The translations under genes were made by a program, and so were the position numbers. From Streptosporangium pseudovulgare (GTDB taxonomy: Bacteria > Actinomycetota > Actinomycetes > Streptosporangiales > Streptosporangiaceae), in NCBI RefSeq assembly GCF_014648055.1, contig NZ_BMQJ01000013.1:186001-250000 (forward strand): a DNA stretch of 64,000 bases, in the 5' to 3' direction. Every line of letters begins with the position of its first letter. Positions within the stretch are counted from its first letter, which is position 1. The notes beneath the pieces are model-generated. The model was not told where the DNA came from, did no database searches, and was given only the letters and a program-made list of their open reading frames with translations. Below are positions 25,324 through 33,736 of this stretch, one piece after another.

Positions 25324-25472
25324 TGTGATCTCCTCTCGCCCGTTCCCAACGCGACCCACCGGGCGAAAGGTTGCAGTCCGGTCCCTCCGATCCACCGGAA
25401 GACCCCGCGGATCCGGGGTTCCCATGTCGGCTGCAAGCCGATTGCCAGCCGCGGAGCGGAGACTGCGGTCCC

Positions 25473-27617
25473 ATGCGGGTTCCAGTCGTACGCCAGCACA
25501 GCCTGGTCGAGTGCGGGGCCGCCTGCCTCGCGATGGTCCTCGGCGCGCACGGGCACCACACCTCCGTGCGCGTCCTGTCCGGCGAGATGGGCGTGGGCCG
25601 CGACGGCGTCAGCGCGCTCACCCTGGTCCGCGCCGCGCGGGCGCGCGGCCTGACCACCCGCGCCCTGGCGCTGCCGGCCGCGCACGTGCCCGAGGCGCCG
25701 CTGCCGGCCGTCGCCCACTGGCGCTCCAGGCACTTCGTGGTGGTGGAGCGGGCCGGCGGCGGCCGGATCACGGTGATCGACCCGGGCGCCGGACGGCTGC
25801 GGCTCACCCCGGAGGAGTTCGCGCGCGACTACAGCGGAGTGCTCCTCACCGTCGCCCCCGGCCCGGACTTCCGGCGGGGCCGCTTCGGTGAACGGCGATC
25901 CTGGTGGTCGCGGTACGCGCGCCTCGGCGTGCTGCGCCACCGGGGCCTGCTGGCCGTCCTGGTGGCGCTCAGCCTCCTGCTGCAGGGGCTCGGGCTCGTC
26001 CTGCCCGCCGCCACCGAGGCCGTCGTGGACCGGGTGCTGGGCCGCGGCGAGACCGGCCTGCTGCCGCTGCTGGGCCTGGCCGCGGCCGCGGCGGCGGCCG
26101 CCTTCCTGGTGGCCGGGGGCCTGCGGGCCTGGGCGCTGGTCGTGCTGCGCGCCCGGGCCGACACCGCCCTGCTGGACGAGCTGGCCAGGCGGCTGCTCAC
26201 CCTGCCGTTCGGCTTCTTCGCCCACCGGGGCTCGGCCGACCTGGTCGCCCGGATCACCGGGGCCGGCCTGCTGCGCGACATCCTCACCGGTCAGGTGCTG
26301 TCCGCCCTGCTGGACGCCCCGCTGGCCGCCGGTTACCTGGTCGCGGTCACCGTGCGCTCGCCGCTGCTCGGCGGGCTGCTCGCCGTACTGGCCGCGGCCC
26401 AGTTCCTGGTGCTCCTGACCGGGCGGCAGCGGATCCGCGACCTGGTCCACCGCGAGCACGAGGCCCGCAACGACGCCCAGGGGCGGCTCATCGAGGCGGT
26501 CAAGGGCATCGAGACGATCAAGTCGTCGGGGGCGGAGGCCCAGGTCCTGGAGCGCTGGACGCGCCTGCTGGCCATGCAGACCCGGCGGGTACGGCGCAGC
26601 GCGCTCGCCCAGGGCGCGCAGGAGACCGCGCTGGCCGCGCTGCGGTTCGCCGCCCCGCTGGTCCTGCTGTGGGCCGGCGCGCAGGAGGTGGCCGGCCACC
26701 GGCTCACCGCGGGCGCCATGCTGGGGGTGCTGGCCCTCGCCGCGGCGGCCCTGGCGCCGCTGGCGTCGCTGACCGCGAGCCTGCGGGGCCTGCAGACCGC
26801 CCGCGCCCAGGCCGAACGGCTCGCCGACATCTGGGAGACCGACCCCGAACCCGGCGCGGCCGGCCGTACCGGCGGCGGGGGAGGGCCGGGCGTGATCGAG
26901 ATGAGGGGCGTCGGCTTCCGCTACGCGCCGGAGAGCCCGTGGATCGTCCGCGGCATCGACCTGCGGATCGCCCCCGGGCAGAAGGTCGCGCTGGTCGGCC
27001 GGTCCGGGTCCGGCAAGACCACCCTCGCCCGCCTCCTGCTGGGGCTGTTCCCGCCCACGGAGGGGGAGATCCTGCACGACGGCGTGCCGGTCTCCCGCCT
27101 GGACCCCGGACGGCTGCGGCGCCGCTTCGGGGTGGTCACCCAGGAGCCCGCCCTGTTCACCGGCTCGATCGCGGACAACATCGCGCTGGGCAGCCCCGGC
27201 GCCTCCCTCCACGAGGTGGCGGAGGCGGCCCGGCTGGCCTGCGTCCACGACGACATCGCCGCCATGCCCCTGGGGTACCACACGCAGCTGACCGAGGGCG
27301 GGGGAGTGTCCGGCGGCCAGCGCCAGCGCATCGCGCTGGCACGGGCGATCCTGGCCCGTCCGGAGATTCTGCTGCTGGACGAGGCGACCAGCCACCTCGA
27401 CACCGACACCGAGGCGGCGCTGAGCACCGGCCTCGACTCCCTGCCCCAGACGCGCATCGTGATCGCCCACCGGCTGAGCACGATCAGGGACGCCGACCTG
27501 ATCCTGGTGCTGGCCGGGGGCCGGATCGCGGAGAGCGGCACCCACGAGACGCTGGTCGCCACCGGCGGTCTGTACGCGCGCCTGACCCGGGCGCAGCTCC
27601 CGGCGGCCTCCGGGTGA
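25473..27617 (+). CDS. peptidase-C39-containing ABC exporter (bacteriocin/RiPP type)
   Basis: 714-residue half-transporter that would cut leader peptides at a Gly-Gly site and export the product. Seen: N-terminal C39 protease with the catalytic Cys in HSLVECGAACLAMVL, His in SRHFVVVE and Asp in VIDPGAG; six-helix membrane domain at about residues 155-440; ATPase with Walker A GRSGSGKTT, signature VSGGQRQRIALARAI, Walker B ILLLDEATSHLD and H-loop IAHRL. The protease residues are intact, so it is probably active. No precursor or modification enzyme is encoded beside it. Start ATG 25473 has only a weak SD. Possible client: the precursor at 39290. Confidence 0.92.
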   Translation: MRVPVVRQHSLVECGAACLAMVLGAHGHHTSVRVLSGEMGVGRDGVSALTLVRAARARGLTTRALALPAAHVPEAPLPAVAHWRSRHFVVVERAGGGRITVIDPGAGRLRLTPEEFARDYSGVLLTVAPGPDFRRGRFGERRSWWSRYARLGVLRHRGLLAVLVALSLLLQGLGLVLPAATEAVVDRVLGRGETGLLPLLGLAAAAAAAAFLVAGGLRAWALVVLRARADTALLDELARRLLTLPFGFFAHRGSADLVARITGAGLLRDILTGQVLSALLDAPLAAGYLVAVTVRSPLLGGLLAVLAAAQFLVLLTGRQRIRDLVHREHEARNDAQGRLIEAVKGIETIKSSGAEAQVLERWTRLLAMQTRRVRRSALAQGAQETALAALRFAAPLVLLWAGAQEVAGHRLTAGAMLGVLALAAAALAPLASLTASLRGLQTARAQAERLADIWETDPEPGAAGRTGGGGGPGVIEMRGVGFRYAPESPWIVRGIDLRIAPGQKVALVGRSGSGKTTLARLLLGLFPPTEGEILHDGVPVSRLDPGRLRRRFGVVTQEPALFTGSIADNIALGSPGASLHEVAEAARLACVHDDIAAMPLGYHTQLTEGGGVSGGQRQRIALARAILARPEILLLDEATSHLDTDTEAALSTGLDSLPQTRIVIAHRLSTIRDADLILVLAGGRIAESGTHETLVATGGLYARLTRAQLPAASG

Positions 27618-27639
27618 GCCCCCGCCCCCGCCACCGCCA

Positions 27640-27672
27640 CCGGCGACGGGATGTGGCCGGCCGCGTCGCCGG
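27640..27672. terminator. hairpin between convergent ABC exporter and TetR genes
   Basis: CCGGCGACG and CGTCGCCGG (9-bp arms) separated by 15 bp, in the only gap between two convergent genes. Probable shared terminator. Confidence 0.5.
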
Positions 27673-27723
27673 ACGCCGCGTCGCTTGACCGCGCCGACGT
27701 CCCGTGGGCTCCCGTCCCGGTTC

Positions 27724-28353
27724 TCAACCGGCGGAGGACACGGCGGCGAAGTAGGCGCGCAGCAGCGTACGGCCCTGCTCGATCATGACGGGGTCACCGT
27801 CGGGGGAGGCCGCGAAGGCGAGGTGGAGAGCGGCGGCCGTGGCCTGGATGGCCAGCCGCATGACGTGATAGGGGTCGGGCAGCGGTGGCAGCCCGGCCTC
27901 GTCGAGGGCGAAGTGGTAGAGCCGCTCGGCCAGCACGTCCCCGCCTTCCTTCGACTCGCCCGGCGGCAGGAACGTCTGCCCGCCGGGCCGGGTGTCGGCG
28001 AAGTCGACCACCGTGTAACCGGGGACGGTCCGGCGCATCTCGACGGTCACGGCCAGCACGAGCTCGGCCGCCCGCGGCCAGGTGAGCGGCCCCTCCTCGG
28101 CCACCCGGTGGCGTAGCCGTACCAGCAGCAGATCCAGGTTTCGCAGCGCCAGCTCGCGCAGCATGCCGGGTTTGCCGTCGAAGAACTGGTAGATGGTGCC
28201 ACTCGGCACCCCGGCCCGCCTGGCGACGTCGACGGTGGTCAGCGCGTCGAGACCCACCTCGTCCAGAAGGTGGGCGCAGGCGTCGAGGATGCGCTCGACC
28301 CGGTCGATGCTCCGTTTCTGGACCGGTCGGCGCCGGATCCCGGGATTCTCCAC
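27724..28353 (-). CDS. TetR-family regulator of the glycosidase operon
   Basis: 209-residue repressor. Seen: DRVERILDACAHLLDEVG and TTVDVARRAGVPSGTIYQFFDGKPGMLRELA, a standard TetR HTH, then a helical C-terminal domain. It is divergent from the MFS transporter with 73 bp between, and that gap contains a dyad overlapping both promoters, so it almost certainly controls the MFS-GH operon; TetR control of a sugar operon is less common than LacI control. Confidence 0.92.
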   Translation of the reverse strand: MENPGIRRRPVQKRSIDRVERILDACAHLLDEVGLDALTTVDVARRAGVPSGTIYQFFDGKPGMLRELALRNLDLLLVRLRHRVAEEGPLTWPRAAELVLAVTVEMRRTVPGYTVVDFADTRPGGQTFLPPGESKEGGDVLAERLYHFALDEAGLPPLPDPYHVMRLAIQATAAALHLAFAASPDGDPVMIEQGRTLLRAYFAAVSSAG

Positions 28354-28364
28354 GATCCAGTCTT

Positions 28365-28385
28365 AACATAACGCCCTGTCATGTT
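28365..28385. promoter_or_regulatory. TetR operator candidate in the divergent region
   Basis: AACAT-N11-ATGTT, with partial extension of symmetry (TTAACAT versus ATGTTCTAA), in the 73 bp between the divergent TetR and MFS genes. A further ATGTTT follows at 28404. Locally AT-rich in a GC-rich genome. Confidence 0.5.
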
Positions 28386-28426
28386 CTAACGTGTCACCCA
28401 CTCATGTTTCGCCTCGAAGGAAACAC

Positions 28427-29872
28427 ATGCACGAGGTGCGCACCACGCCCGTGAAACGGGTCTCCGCCGGCTGGATGACACTGCTGGCACTCGCCCAGAT
28501 GGGCGTCATCATGGCGATGACCGTCGGCAACCAGATCCTGCTGCCCTCCCATGTGGCGCGCATCGATCCGGCGCACAAGGAGGCGTCGCTGGCGATCGTG
28601 TTCGCGGTCGGCGCCGTCTGCACGATCATCGCGAACCCGCTCTTCGGCGCCATGTCCGATCGGACCCGGTCCCGGTTCGGCCGGCGCCGTCCGTGGATCG
28701 TGGGAGGCGCGCTGGTCTGCGCCGCGTCCCTGGCGTTCCTCGCCTGGCAGGAGTCGCTGGCCGGGCTGGTCGTCGGCTGGGCGGTCGCCCAGCTGGCGTT
28801 CACCGCCGCCCTGGCCGCCGCCATCGCCACCGTGCCCGACCAGGTGCCGATCCGTCAGCGCGGCAAGGTGTCGGCGCTGGCGGGCGTGGGCCAGCTGGCC
28901 GGCCCGCTGCTGGGCGGGGTGGTGGCGACCGTCCTGCTGACCGGGGTGAAGGCCGCGTTCCTCTCGATGGCGGTCCTGGTCCTGCTGCTCGTGCTGCCCT
29001 TCGGCCTGTTCACCCGCGAACCCGCGGAAGAACCCGCGGAAGGGCCTGCGGAGGTCTCCGCCGCCGCAGCCGGAGCCATCGCCGAAACCGCCGTCGCCGC
29101 AGCCGGAGCCGCAGCCGGAGCCGCAGCCGGAGCCGCAGCCGGAGCCGCAGCCGGAGCCGCAGCCGGAGCCGCAGCCGGAACCGCCGCCGTGACCACCGGG
29201 CCCGCCGTCGCGGCCGCCGGGCCCGCGGTCGGCACGGCCGCGCCGTTCGACCTGCGGGCCTTCCTGCGCGGCCTGTGGGTGAGCCCGCGCAGGCATCCCG
29301 ACTTCGCCTGGGCCTGGGTGAGCCGGCTCATGATCACCCTCACGCTCGCGATGGCGATCGGCTATCTGCAGTACTACCTGCGGGACGCGGTCCACTACGA
29401 GCGGCTCTTCCCCGGTTCGACCGTCGAGCAGGGCGTCGTGGCACTCGTGGCGGTGTTCACGTTGAGCAGCGTCGTGCCGACCCTGCTGGCGGGCTGGCTG
29501 TCCGACCGGTACGGCAGCCGCAGGCCCGCCGTCTGCGCCGGCGGCCTCACGATGGCGGCCTCCGGGCTGGTGCTGACGTTTCTGACCAGCTGGCCCGCCG
29601 CCATCGCGGCGTCCGTGCTCCTCGGAGCGGGCTACGGCATGTTCACCGCCGTCGACCAGGCGATGGTCACCCAGCTGTTGCCCGCCGACGCCGACCGGGC
29701 CAAGGACCTCGGCATCGTGAGCCTGGCCAACTCGGCGTCCAACACGCTCGGCCCGGTGATCGCCGCACCGCTGGTCACCTCGGCCGGCGGTTATCCGCTC
29801 ATGTACGGCGTGGCGGCCGGGTTCGCCACGCTCGGAGCCTGTCTGATCTGGAGGATCCGCGGTGTCCGCTGA
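28427..29872 (+). CDS. MFS transporter, probably a glycoside permease
   Basis: 481-residue major facilitator with about 12 membrane helices in two halves. Seen: the loop 2-3 motif GAMSDRTRSRFGRRRPWIVGG typical of glycoside-pentoside-hexuronide/sucrose-type permeases, and GWLSDRYGSRRP in the second half. The central cytosolic loop is expanded by seven copies of a 12-bp repeat (Ala-Ala-Gly-Ala), plus further Ala/Pro-rich sequence. ATG 28427 has GAAGGA upstream. First gene of an operon with three glycosidases, so it likely imports their oligosaccharide substrates. Confidence 0.88.
   Translation: MHEVRTTPVKRVSAGWMTLLALAQMGVIMAMTVGNQILLPSHVARIDPAHKEASLAIVFAVGAVCTIIANPLFGAMSDRTRSRFGRRRPWIVGGALVCAASLAFLAWQESLAGLVVGWAVAQLAFTAALAAAIATVPDQVPIRQRGKVSALAGVGQLAGPLLGGVVATVLLTGVKAAFLSMAVLVLLLVLPFGLFTREPAEEPAEGPAEVSAAAAGAIAETAVAAAGAAAGAAAGAAAGAAAGAAAGAAAGTAAVTTGPAVAAAGPAVGTAAPFDLRAFLRGLWVSPRRHPDFAWAWVSRLMITLTLAMAIGYLQYYLRDAVHYERLFPGSTVEQGVVALVAVFTLSSVVPTLLAGWLSDRYGSRRPAVCAGGLTMAASGLVLTFLTSWPAAIAASVLLGAGYGMFTAVDQAMVTQLLPADADRAKDLGIVSLANSASNTLGPVIAAPLVTSAGGYPLMYGVAAGFATLGACLIWRIRGVR
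29096..29179. repeat. 12-bp tandem repeat, 7 copies, in the MFS gene
   Basis: Seven copies of GCCGCAGCCGGA encoding Ala-Ala-Gly-Ala repeats in the central loop of the transporter. In-frame, nearly perfect, hence recently expanded and probably length-variable between strains. Confidence 0.95.
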
Positions 29873-31682
29873 GAACCGGTCCGCTGAAGGAGCGCCGGCC
29901 GAGAACCGGTCCGCCGCGGGACCGCTCGCCGAAAGCCCGACCGCTGGAACGCCATCTCCCGAACTCCCGTCCCCGAAGGGCCGGTTCCAGAGCGATCCGG
30001 CCGTCGGGAGGCCTGCCGGAGACGCCCGCCCGTACGATCGGGGGGCGTGGTGGCGGGACGCGGTCGTCTACCAGGTCTATCCGCGCAGCTTCGCCGACGC
30101 GAACGGCGACGGCGAAGGGGACCTGCCCGGAGTGCTGTCCCGGCTCGACCACCTGGCCGACCTGGGGGTGAACGCGATCTGGCTGAGCCCGTTCTATCCC
30201 TCGCCGCTGGCCGACGGCGGCTACGACGTGGCCGACCACTGCGACGTCGATCCCCGGTACGGCACGCTGGCCGATTTCGACGCGCTCGTGGCGGGGGCCG
30301 CGGCGAAGGACATCAAGGTGATCGTCGACATCGTCCCCAACCACTGCTCGGCCGAGCATCCGTGGTTCCGCGCGGCGCTGGCCGCCGGTCCCGGCAGTCC
30401 GGAGCGTGAGCGGTTCGTCTTCCGCGACGAGCCCAACAACTGGCAGTCGGTGTTCGGCGGCCCGGCCTGGACCCGGGTGGCCGACGGGCAGTGGTACCTG
30501 CACCTGTTCGACTCCGCCCAGCCCGACTGGAACTGGCGGCACCCCGACGTGGTCGCCATGTTCGAGGGGGTGCTGAGGTTCTGGCTGGACCGGGGCGTGG
30601 CCGGGTTCCGGATCGACGTGGCCAACATGCTGTTCAAGCAGGACGGCCTGCCCGACGTCGTCCCCGGCAGCCAGAGCGGCCCGCTCACGCCGGGCCAGAC
30701 GGCCGTGCCCTACGAGCACCAGCCGGAGCTGCTGGAGCTCTACCGCTCCTGGCGGAAGATCCTCGACTCCTATCCGGGCGACCGGGGCACCGTGGCGGAG
30801 ATGTGGTTCGACGCCGACCAGGCCAGGCCGTACCTGGCGGGAGACGGGCTGGCCCAGCTGTTCAACTTCCGGTTGATGCCGACCCCGTGGTCGGCCGAGG
30901 AGTTCCGCACGGTCATCGACGAGTCGCACCGGCTGGCCCGTGAGACGGGCGGGTCGATCCCGTGGGTGCTGGGCAACCACGACGTGCCGCGCATGGTGAC
31001 CAGGTTCGGCGTCGACCAGGACCTGGTCCGCGCGCCGACCCCCGAGGTGCTGCTGGGCCGGATGGACGTGGACGTCGCGCTGGGCACCAGGCGGGCCCGC
31101 GCGGCCGCGCTGCTGCTGCTCGCCCTGCCCGGCGGGGCGTACATCTACCAGGGGGACGAGCTGGGCCTGCCGGAACATCTCGCCATCCCGGACGAGGCCC
31201 GGCGGGACCCGATGTTCGAGCGCACGTCGCGCACGTTCATGGGCAGGGACGGCTGCCGCGTGCCGCTGCCCTGGTCCGGCACGGCGGCGCCGTACGGCTT
31301 CGGCACCGTGGGCATCCCGGGCTCCGAAGGCTCCCCGGGCGCCCTGGGCACCCTGGGCACCCTGGGCACGTGGCTGCCGCAGCCGGAGGACTGGGCGGGG
31401 TTGACCGTGGCCGCGCAGCGGGCCGATCCCGGTTCGACGCTGAACCTCTACCGGGCCGCGCTCGCCATCCGGCGTGACCACCCCGCGCTCGGCGACGGCG
31501 ACCTGACCTGGCTGGGCACGCCTCCGGGCGTGCTGGCCTTCGCCCGCGACCCGGGGTTCACGCTGATGGTGAACTTCGGCCCCGTACCGGTGCCGCTCAC
31601 CCGGCACCACGACGTGCTGCTCGCCAGCGGGCCGCTCGACGGCGACCTGCTGCCGCCCGACACCGGAGTGTGGCTGTCTTGA
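29862..31682 (+). CDS. GH13 alpha-glucosidase
   Basis: 606-residue glycoside hydrolase family 13 enzyme, acting on alpha-glucosides. Seen: VVYQVYPRSFADANGDGEGDLPG at residue ~68, nucleophile Asp252 in GFRIDVAN, acid/base Glu313 in TVAEMWF, and the third carboxylate Asp374 in GNHDVPR. The first ~60 residues are a repetitive tail with AENRSA repeats, unusual for the family. GTG 29862 lies inside the MFS 3' end, with GGAGG seven nt upstream, so translation is coupled. Cytosolic, no signal peptide; it would cleave sugar imported by the MFS protein. Confidence 0.94.
   Translation: MSAENRSAEGAPAENRSAAGPLAESPTAGTPSPELPSPKGRFQSDPAVGRPAGDARPYDRGAWWRDAVVYQVYPRSFADANGDGEGDLPGVLSRLDHLADLGVNAIWLSPFYPSPLADGGYDVADHCDVDPRYGTLADFDALVAGAAAKDIKVIVDIVPNHCSAEHPWFRAALAAGPGSPERERFVFRDEPNNWQSVFGGPAWTRVADGQWYLHLFDSAQPDWNWRHPDVVAMFEGVLRFWLDRGVAGFRIDVANMLFKQDGLPDVVPGSQSGPLTPGQTAVPYEHQPELLELYRSWRKILDSYPGDRGTVAEMWFDADQARPYLAGDGLAQLFNFRLMPTPWSAEEFRTVIDESHRLARETGGSIPWVLGNHDVPRMVTRFGVDQDLVRAPTPEVLLGRMDVDVALGTRRARAAALLLLALPGGAYIYQGDELGLPEHLAIPDEARRDPMFERTSRTFMGRDGCRVPLPWSGTAAPYGFGTVGIPGSEGSPGALGTLGTLGTWLPQPEDWAGLTVAAQRADPGSTLNLYRAALAIRRDHPALGDGDLTWLGTPPGVLAFARDPGFTLMVNFGPVPVPLTRHHDVLLASGPLDGDLLPPDTGVWLS
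31342..31368. repeat. 9-bp tandem repeat, 3 copies, in the GH13 gene
   Basis: Three copies of CCCTGGGCA, encoding Leu-Gly-Thr repeats in a surface loop of the GH13 enzyme. Confidence 0.85.
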
Positions 31683-33736
31683 TCACCTATGAGGAACCCG
31701 GGTCGTGGCTGCTCACCACCCCGTCCAGCGCGTACGTCGTGCGACTCGGGCCGGACGGCGCGCCGCGCTGCGCGCACTGGGGACCGCGGCTCACGCCCGG
31801 CCAGGCCCGCGCGCTGCCCGCCGGACGCGAGGAACTGCCGGGCGAGGGCGGCGAGCGGTTCGGCGTGGCGGGCCTGCAGGTCAGGTACGGCGACGCCGTA
31901 CGCGGCGTCGAGTGGCGGCACCTCGGCCACGACACCGACACCGACACCGACACCGGCACCGCCGGCGGCGGTGACGGGGACGGGGAAGGTGCGGCCGCCC
32001 ACCTGGTGATCAGGATGGCCGACCGGCACTACCCGCTGGAGATCGACCTGCACTACCGGGTCAGGTCCGGCAGCGACGCGATCGACCGCTGGACGACCCT
32101 GCGCAACACCGGGGACGAGCCGATCACGATCCCGCGCTGCGACTCGGCGGCCTGGACGGTCCCGCAGCGCGAGGACTACCGGCTCACCCACGTCACCGGC
32201 GGATGGGGCGCGGAGTTCCAGGTCCGGCGTACGGCGCTGGCGACGGCCGAGACCGTGCTGACCAGCAGGCGCGGGCACAGCGGCCACCACGCCAACCCGT
32301 GGGTGATGCTCGACGCGGGCGACGCGACCGAGGACCACGGCGAGGTGTGGAGCGCGGCGCTGGCCTGGAGCGGAAGCTGGCGCATCACGGTCGAACGCGA
32401 CCACGACGGCCGCGCGGGCTGGAGCGGCGGGTTCGGGCACGAGGGCGTGACCTGGCGGCTCGGACCGGGCGAAGCCCTGGAGACGCCCGCGTTCACCGGC
32501 GTCTATTCGGCCCAGGGGTTCGGCGGGATCAGTCACCGCTGGCACGACCACGTCCGCCGCCACGTGCTGCCCGCACCCCGCCGGGTGCGGCCGGTGGTCT
32601 TCAACTCGTGGGAGGCGACCCAGTTCGACATCTCCCAGGCGCAGCAGATGGAGCTGGCCGAGCTGGCCGCCGGCATCGGGGTCGAGCTGTTCGTGATGGA
32701 CGACGGCTGGTTCGGCGGCCGTACGGGTGAGACGGCGGGCCTGGGCGACTGGTGGCCGAACCCCGAACGCTTCCCCGACGGCCTCACCCCGCTGGTCGAG
32801 CACGTGAAGCGGCTCGGCATGCAGTTCGGCCTGTGGGTGGAGCCGGAGTCGGTCAACCCGGACAGCGAGCTCTACCGCACGCGCCCCGAGTGGGTGCTGC
32901 GCCAGCCGAACCGGCACTCGACCGAGGTGCGCAACCAGCTCCTGCTCGACTTCTCCCGGGACGACGTCGCCGACTGGGCGTACGACCGGCTCGACGAGCT
33001 GGTGACCGGCGACGACGTCGCGTTCCTGAAGTGGGACATGAACCGGCCGGTCACCGAGGCCGGTGACGAGGTGTGGGTGCCCTACATCCGGAACGTGTAC
33101 GCCGTGATCGACCGGCTGCGCGCGGCCCACCCGCACCTGATGATCGAGGGCTGCGCGAGCGGCGGGGGCCGCGCGGACCTCGGCATGATCGCCCGCACCG
33201 ACCAGATCTGGACTTCCGACAACACCGACGCCGCCCAGCGGATCGCGATCCAGCACGGCTACGGCCAGATGTATCCGGCCTGCACGATGGGCGCCTGGGT
33301 GACCGACAGCCCGAACGCGATCACCGGCGGGCGGACGCCGCTCGCCTTCCGCTTCCACGTCGCGATGGCGGGCGCGCTCGGCATCGGCGGCGACCTGCGA
33401 CGGTGGAGCCCGGAAGACCTGGAGGAGGCGAGACACCTGGTCGCGCGGTACAAGGAGATCCGCCCGGTCGTTCACGGCGGCCGGCTGGACCGCCTCGCCG
33501 ACTGGGCCGTGCAGTACACCCTCGACGCGGACGTGGTGGTGCTCTCCTGGCGGCCGACGACGCTGGTCCGCGCGACGGCCCCCCTACGGCTCAAGGGCCT
33601 GGACCCGGACGGCCGCTACCGCGACGAGGACACCGGGGAGATCCGTCACGGCGCCCTGCTGATGAGCCACGGGCTGCCCCGGCCGTGGCCGTTCGAGGGA
33701 GTCAGCGAACTGAAGAGGTTCACGCGTGTCGGATGA
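31670..33736 (+). CDS. GH36 alpha-galactosidase
   Basis: 688-residue family 36 enzyme that removes terminal alpha-galactose. Seen: N-terminal beta-sandwich, the barrel motif VVFNSWEATQFD, MDDGWFGGR, nucleophile Asp456 in FLKWDMNR and acid/base Asp517 in WTSDNTD, with CASGGGRADLG between them. An Asp-Thr repeat (6-bp unit x4) sits in the N-terminal domain. The start is uncertain: GTG 31670 overlaps the GH13 3' end; TTG 31679 gives MITYEEP and fits homologues equally well. Cytosolic. Confidence 0.94.
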   Translation: MAVLITYEEPGSWLLTTPSSAYVVRLGPDGAPRCAHWGPRLTPGQARALPAGREELPGEGGERFGVAGLQVRYGDAVRGVEWRHLGHDTDTDTDTGTAGGGDGDGEGAAAHLVIRMADRHYPLEIDLHYRVRSGSDAIDRWTTLRNTGDEPITIPRCDSAAWTVPQREDYRLTHVTGGWGAEFQVRRTALATAETVLTSRRGHSGHHANPWVMLDAGDATEDHGEVWSAALAWSGSWRITVERDHDGRAGWSGGFGHEGVTWRLGPGEALETPAFTGVYSAQGFGGISHRWHDHVRRHVLPAPRRVRPVVFNSWEATQFDISQAQQMELAELAAGIGVELFVMDDGWFGGRTGETAGLGDWWPNPERFPDGLTPLVEHVKRLGMQFGLWVEPESVNPDSELYRTRPEWVLRQPNRHSTEVRNQLLLDFSRDDVADWAYDRLDELVTGDDVAFLKWDMNRPVTEAGDEVWVPYIRNVYAVIDRLRAAHPHLMIEGCASGGGRADLGMIARTDQIWTSDNTDAAQRIAIQHGYGQMYPACTMGAWVTDSPNAITGGRTPLAFRFHVAMAGALGIGGDLRRWSPEDLEEARHLVARYKEIRPVVHGGRLDRLADWAVQYTLDADVVVLSWRPTTLVRATAPLRLKGLDPDGRYRDEDTGEIRHGALLMSHGLPRPWPFEGVSELKRFTRVG
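31931..31954. repeat. 6-bp tandem repeat, 4 copies, in the GH36 gene
   Basis: Four copies of GACACC encoding Asp-Thr repeats in a loop of the N-terminal domain. Confidence 0.85.

Noticed and set aside
24805-25425. Longer 206-residue version of the SigE-family sigma factor
   Set aside because: The extra N-terminus has no homology-like features and TTG 25323 has a well-placed GAGGAG and the expected family N-terminus.
29096-29179. Regular 12-bp repeats considered as CRISPR-like
   Set aside because: Contiguous without spacers and in frame within the MFS gene; a coding minisatellite.
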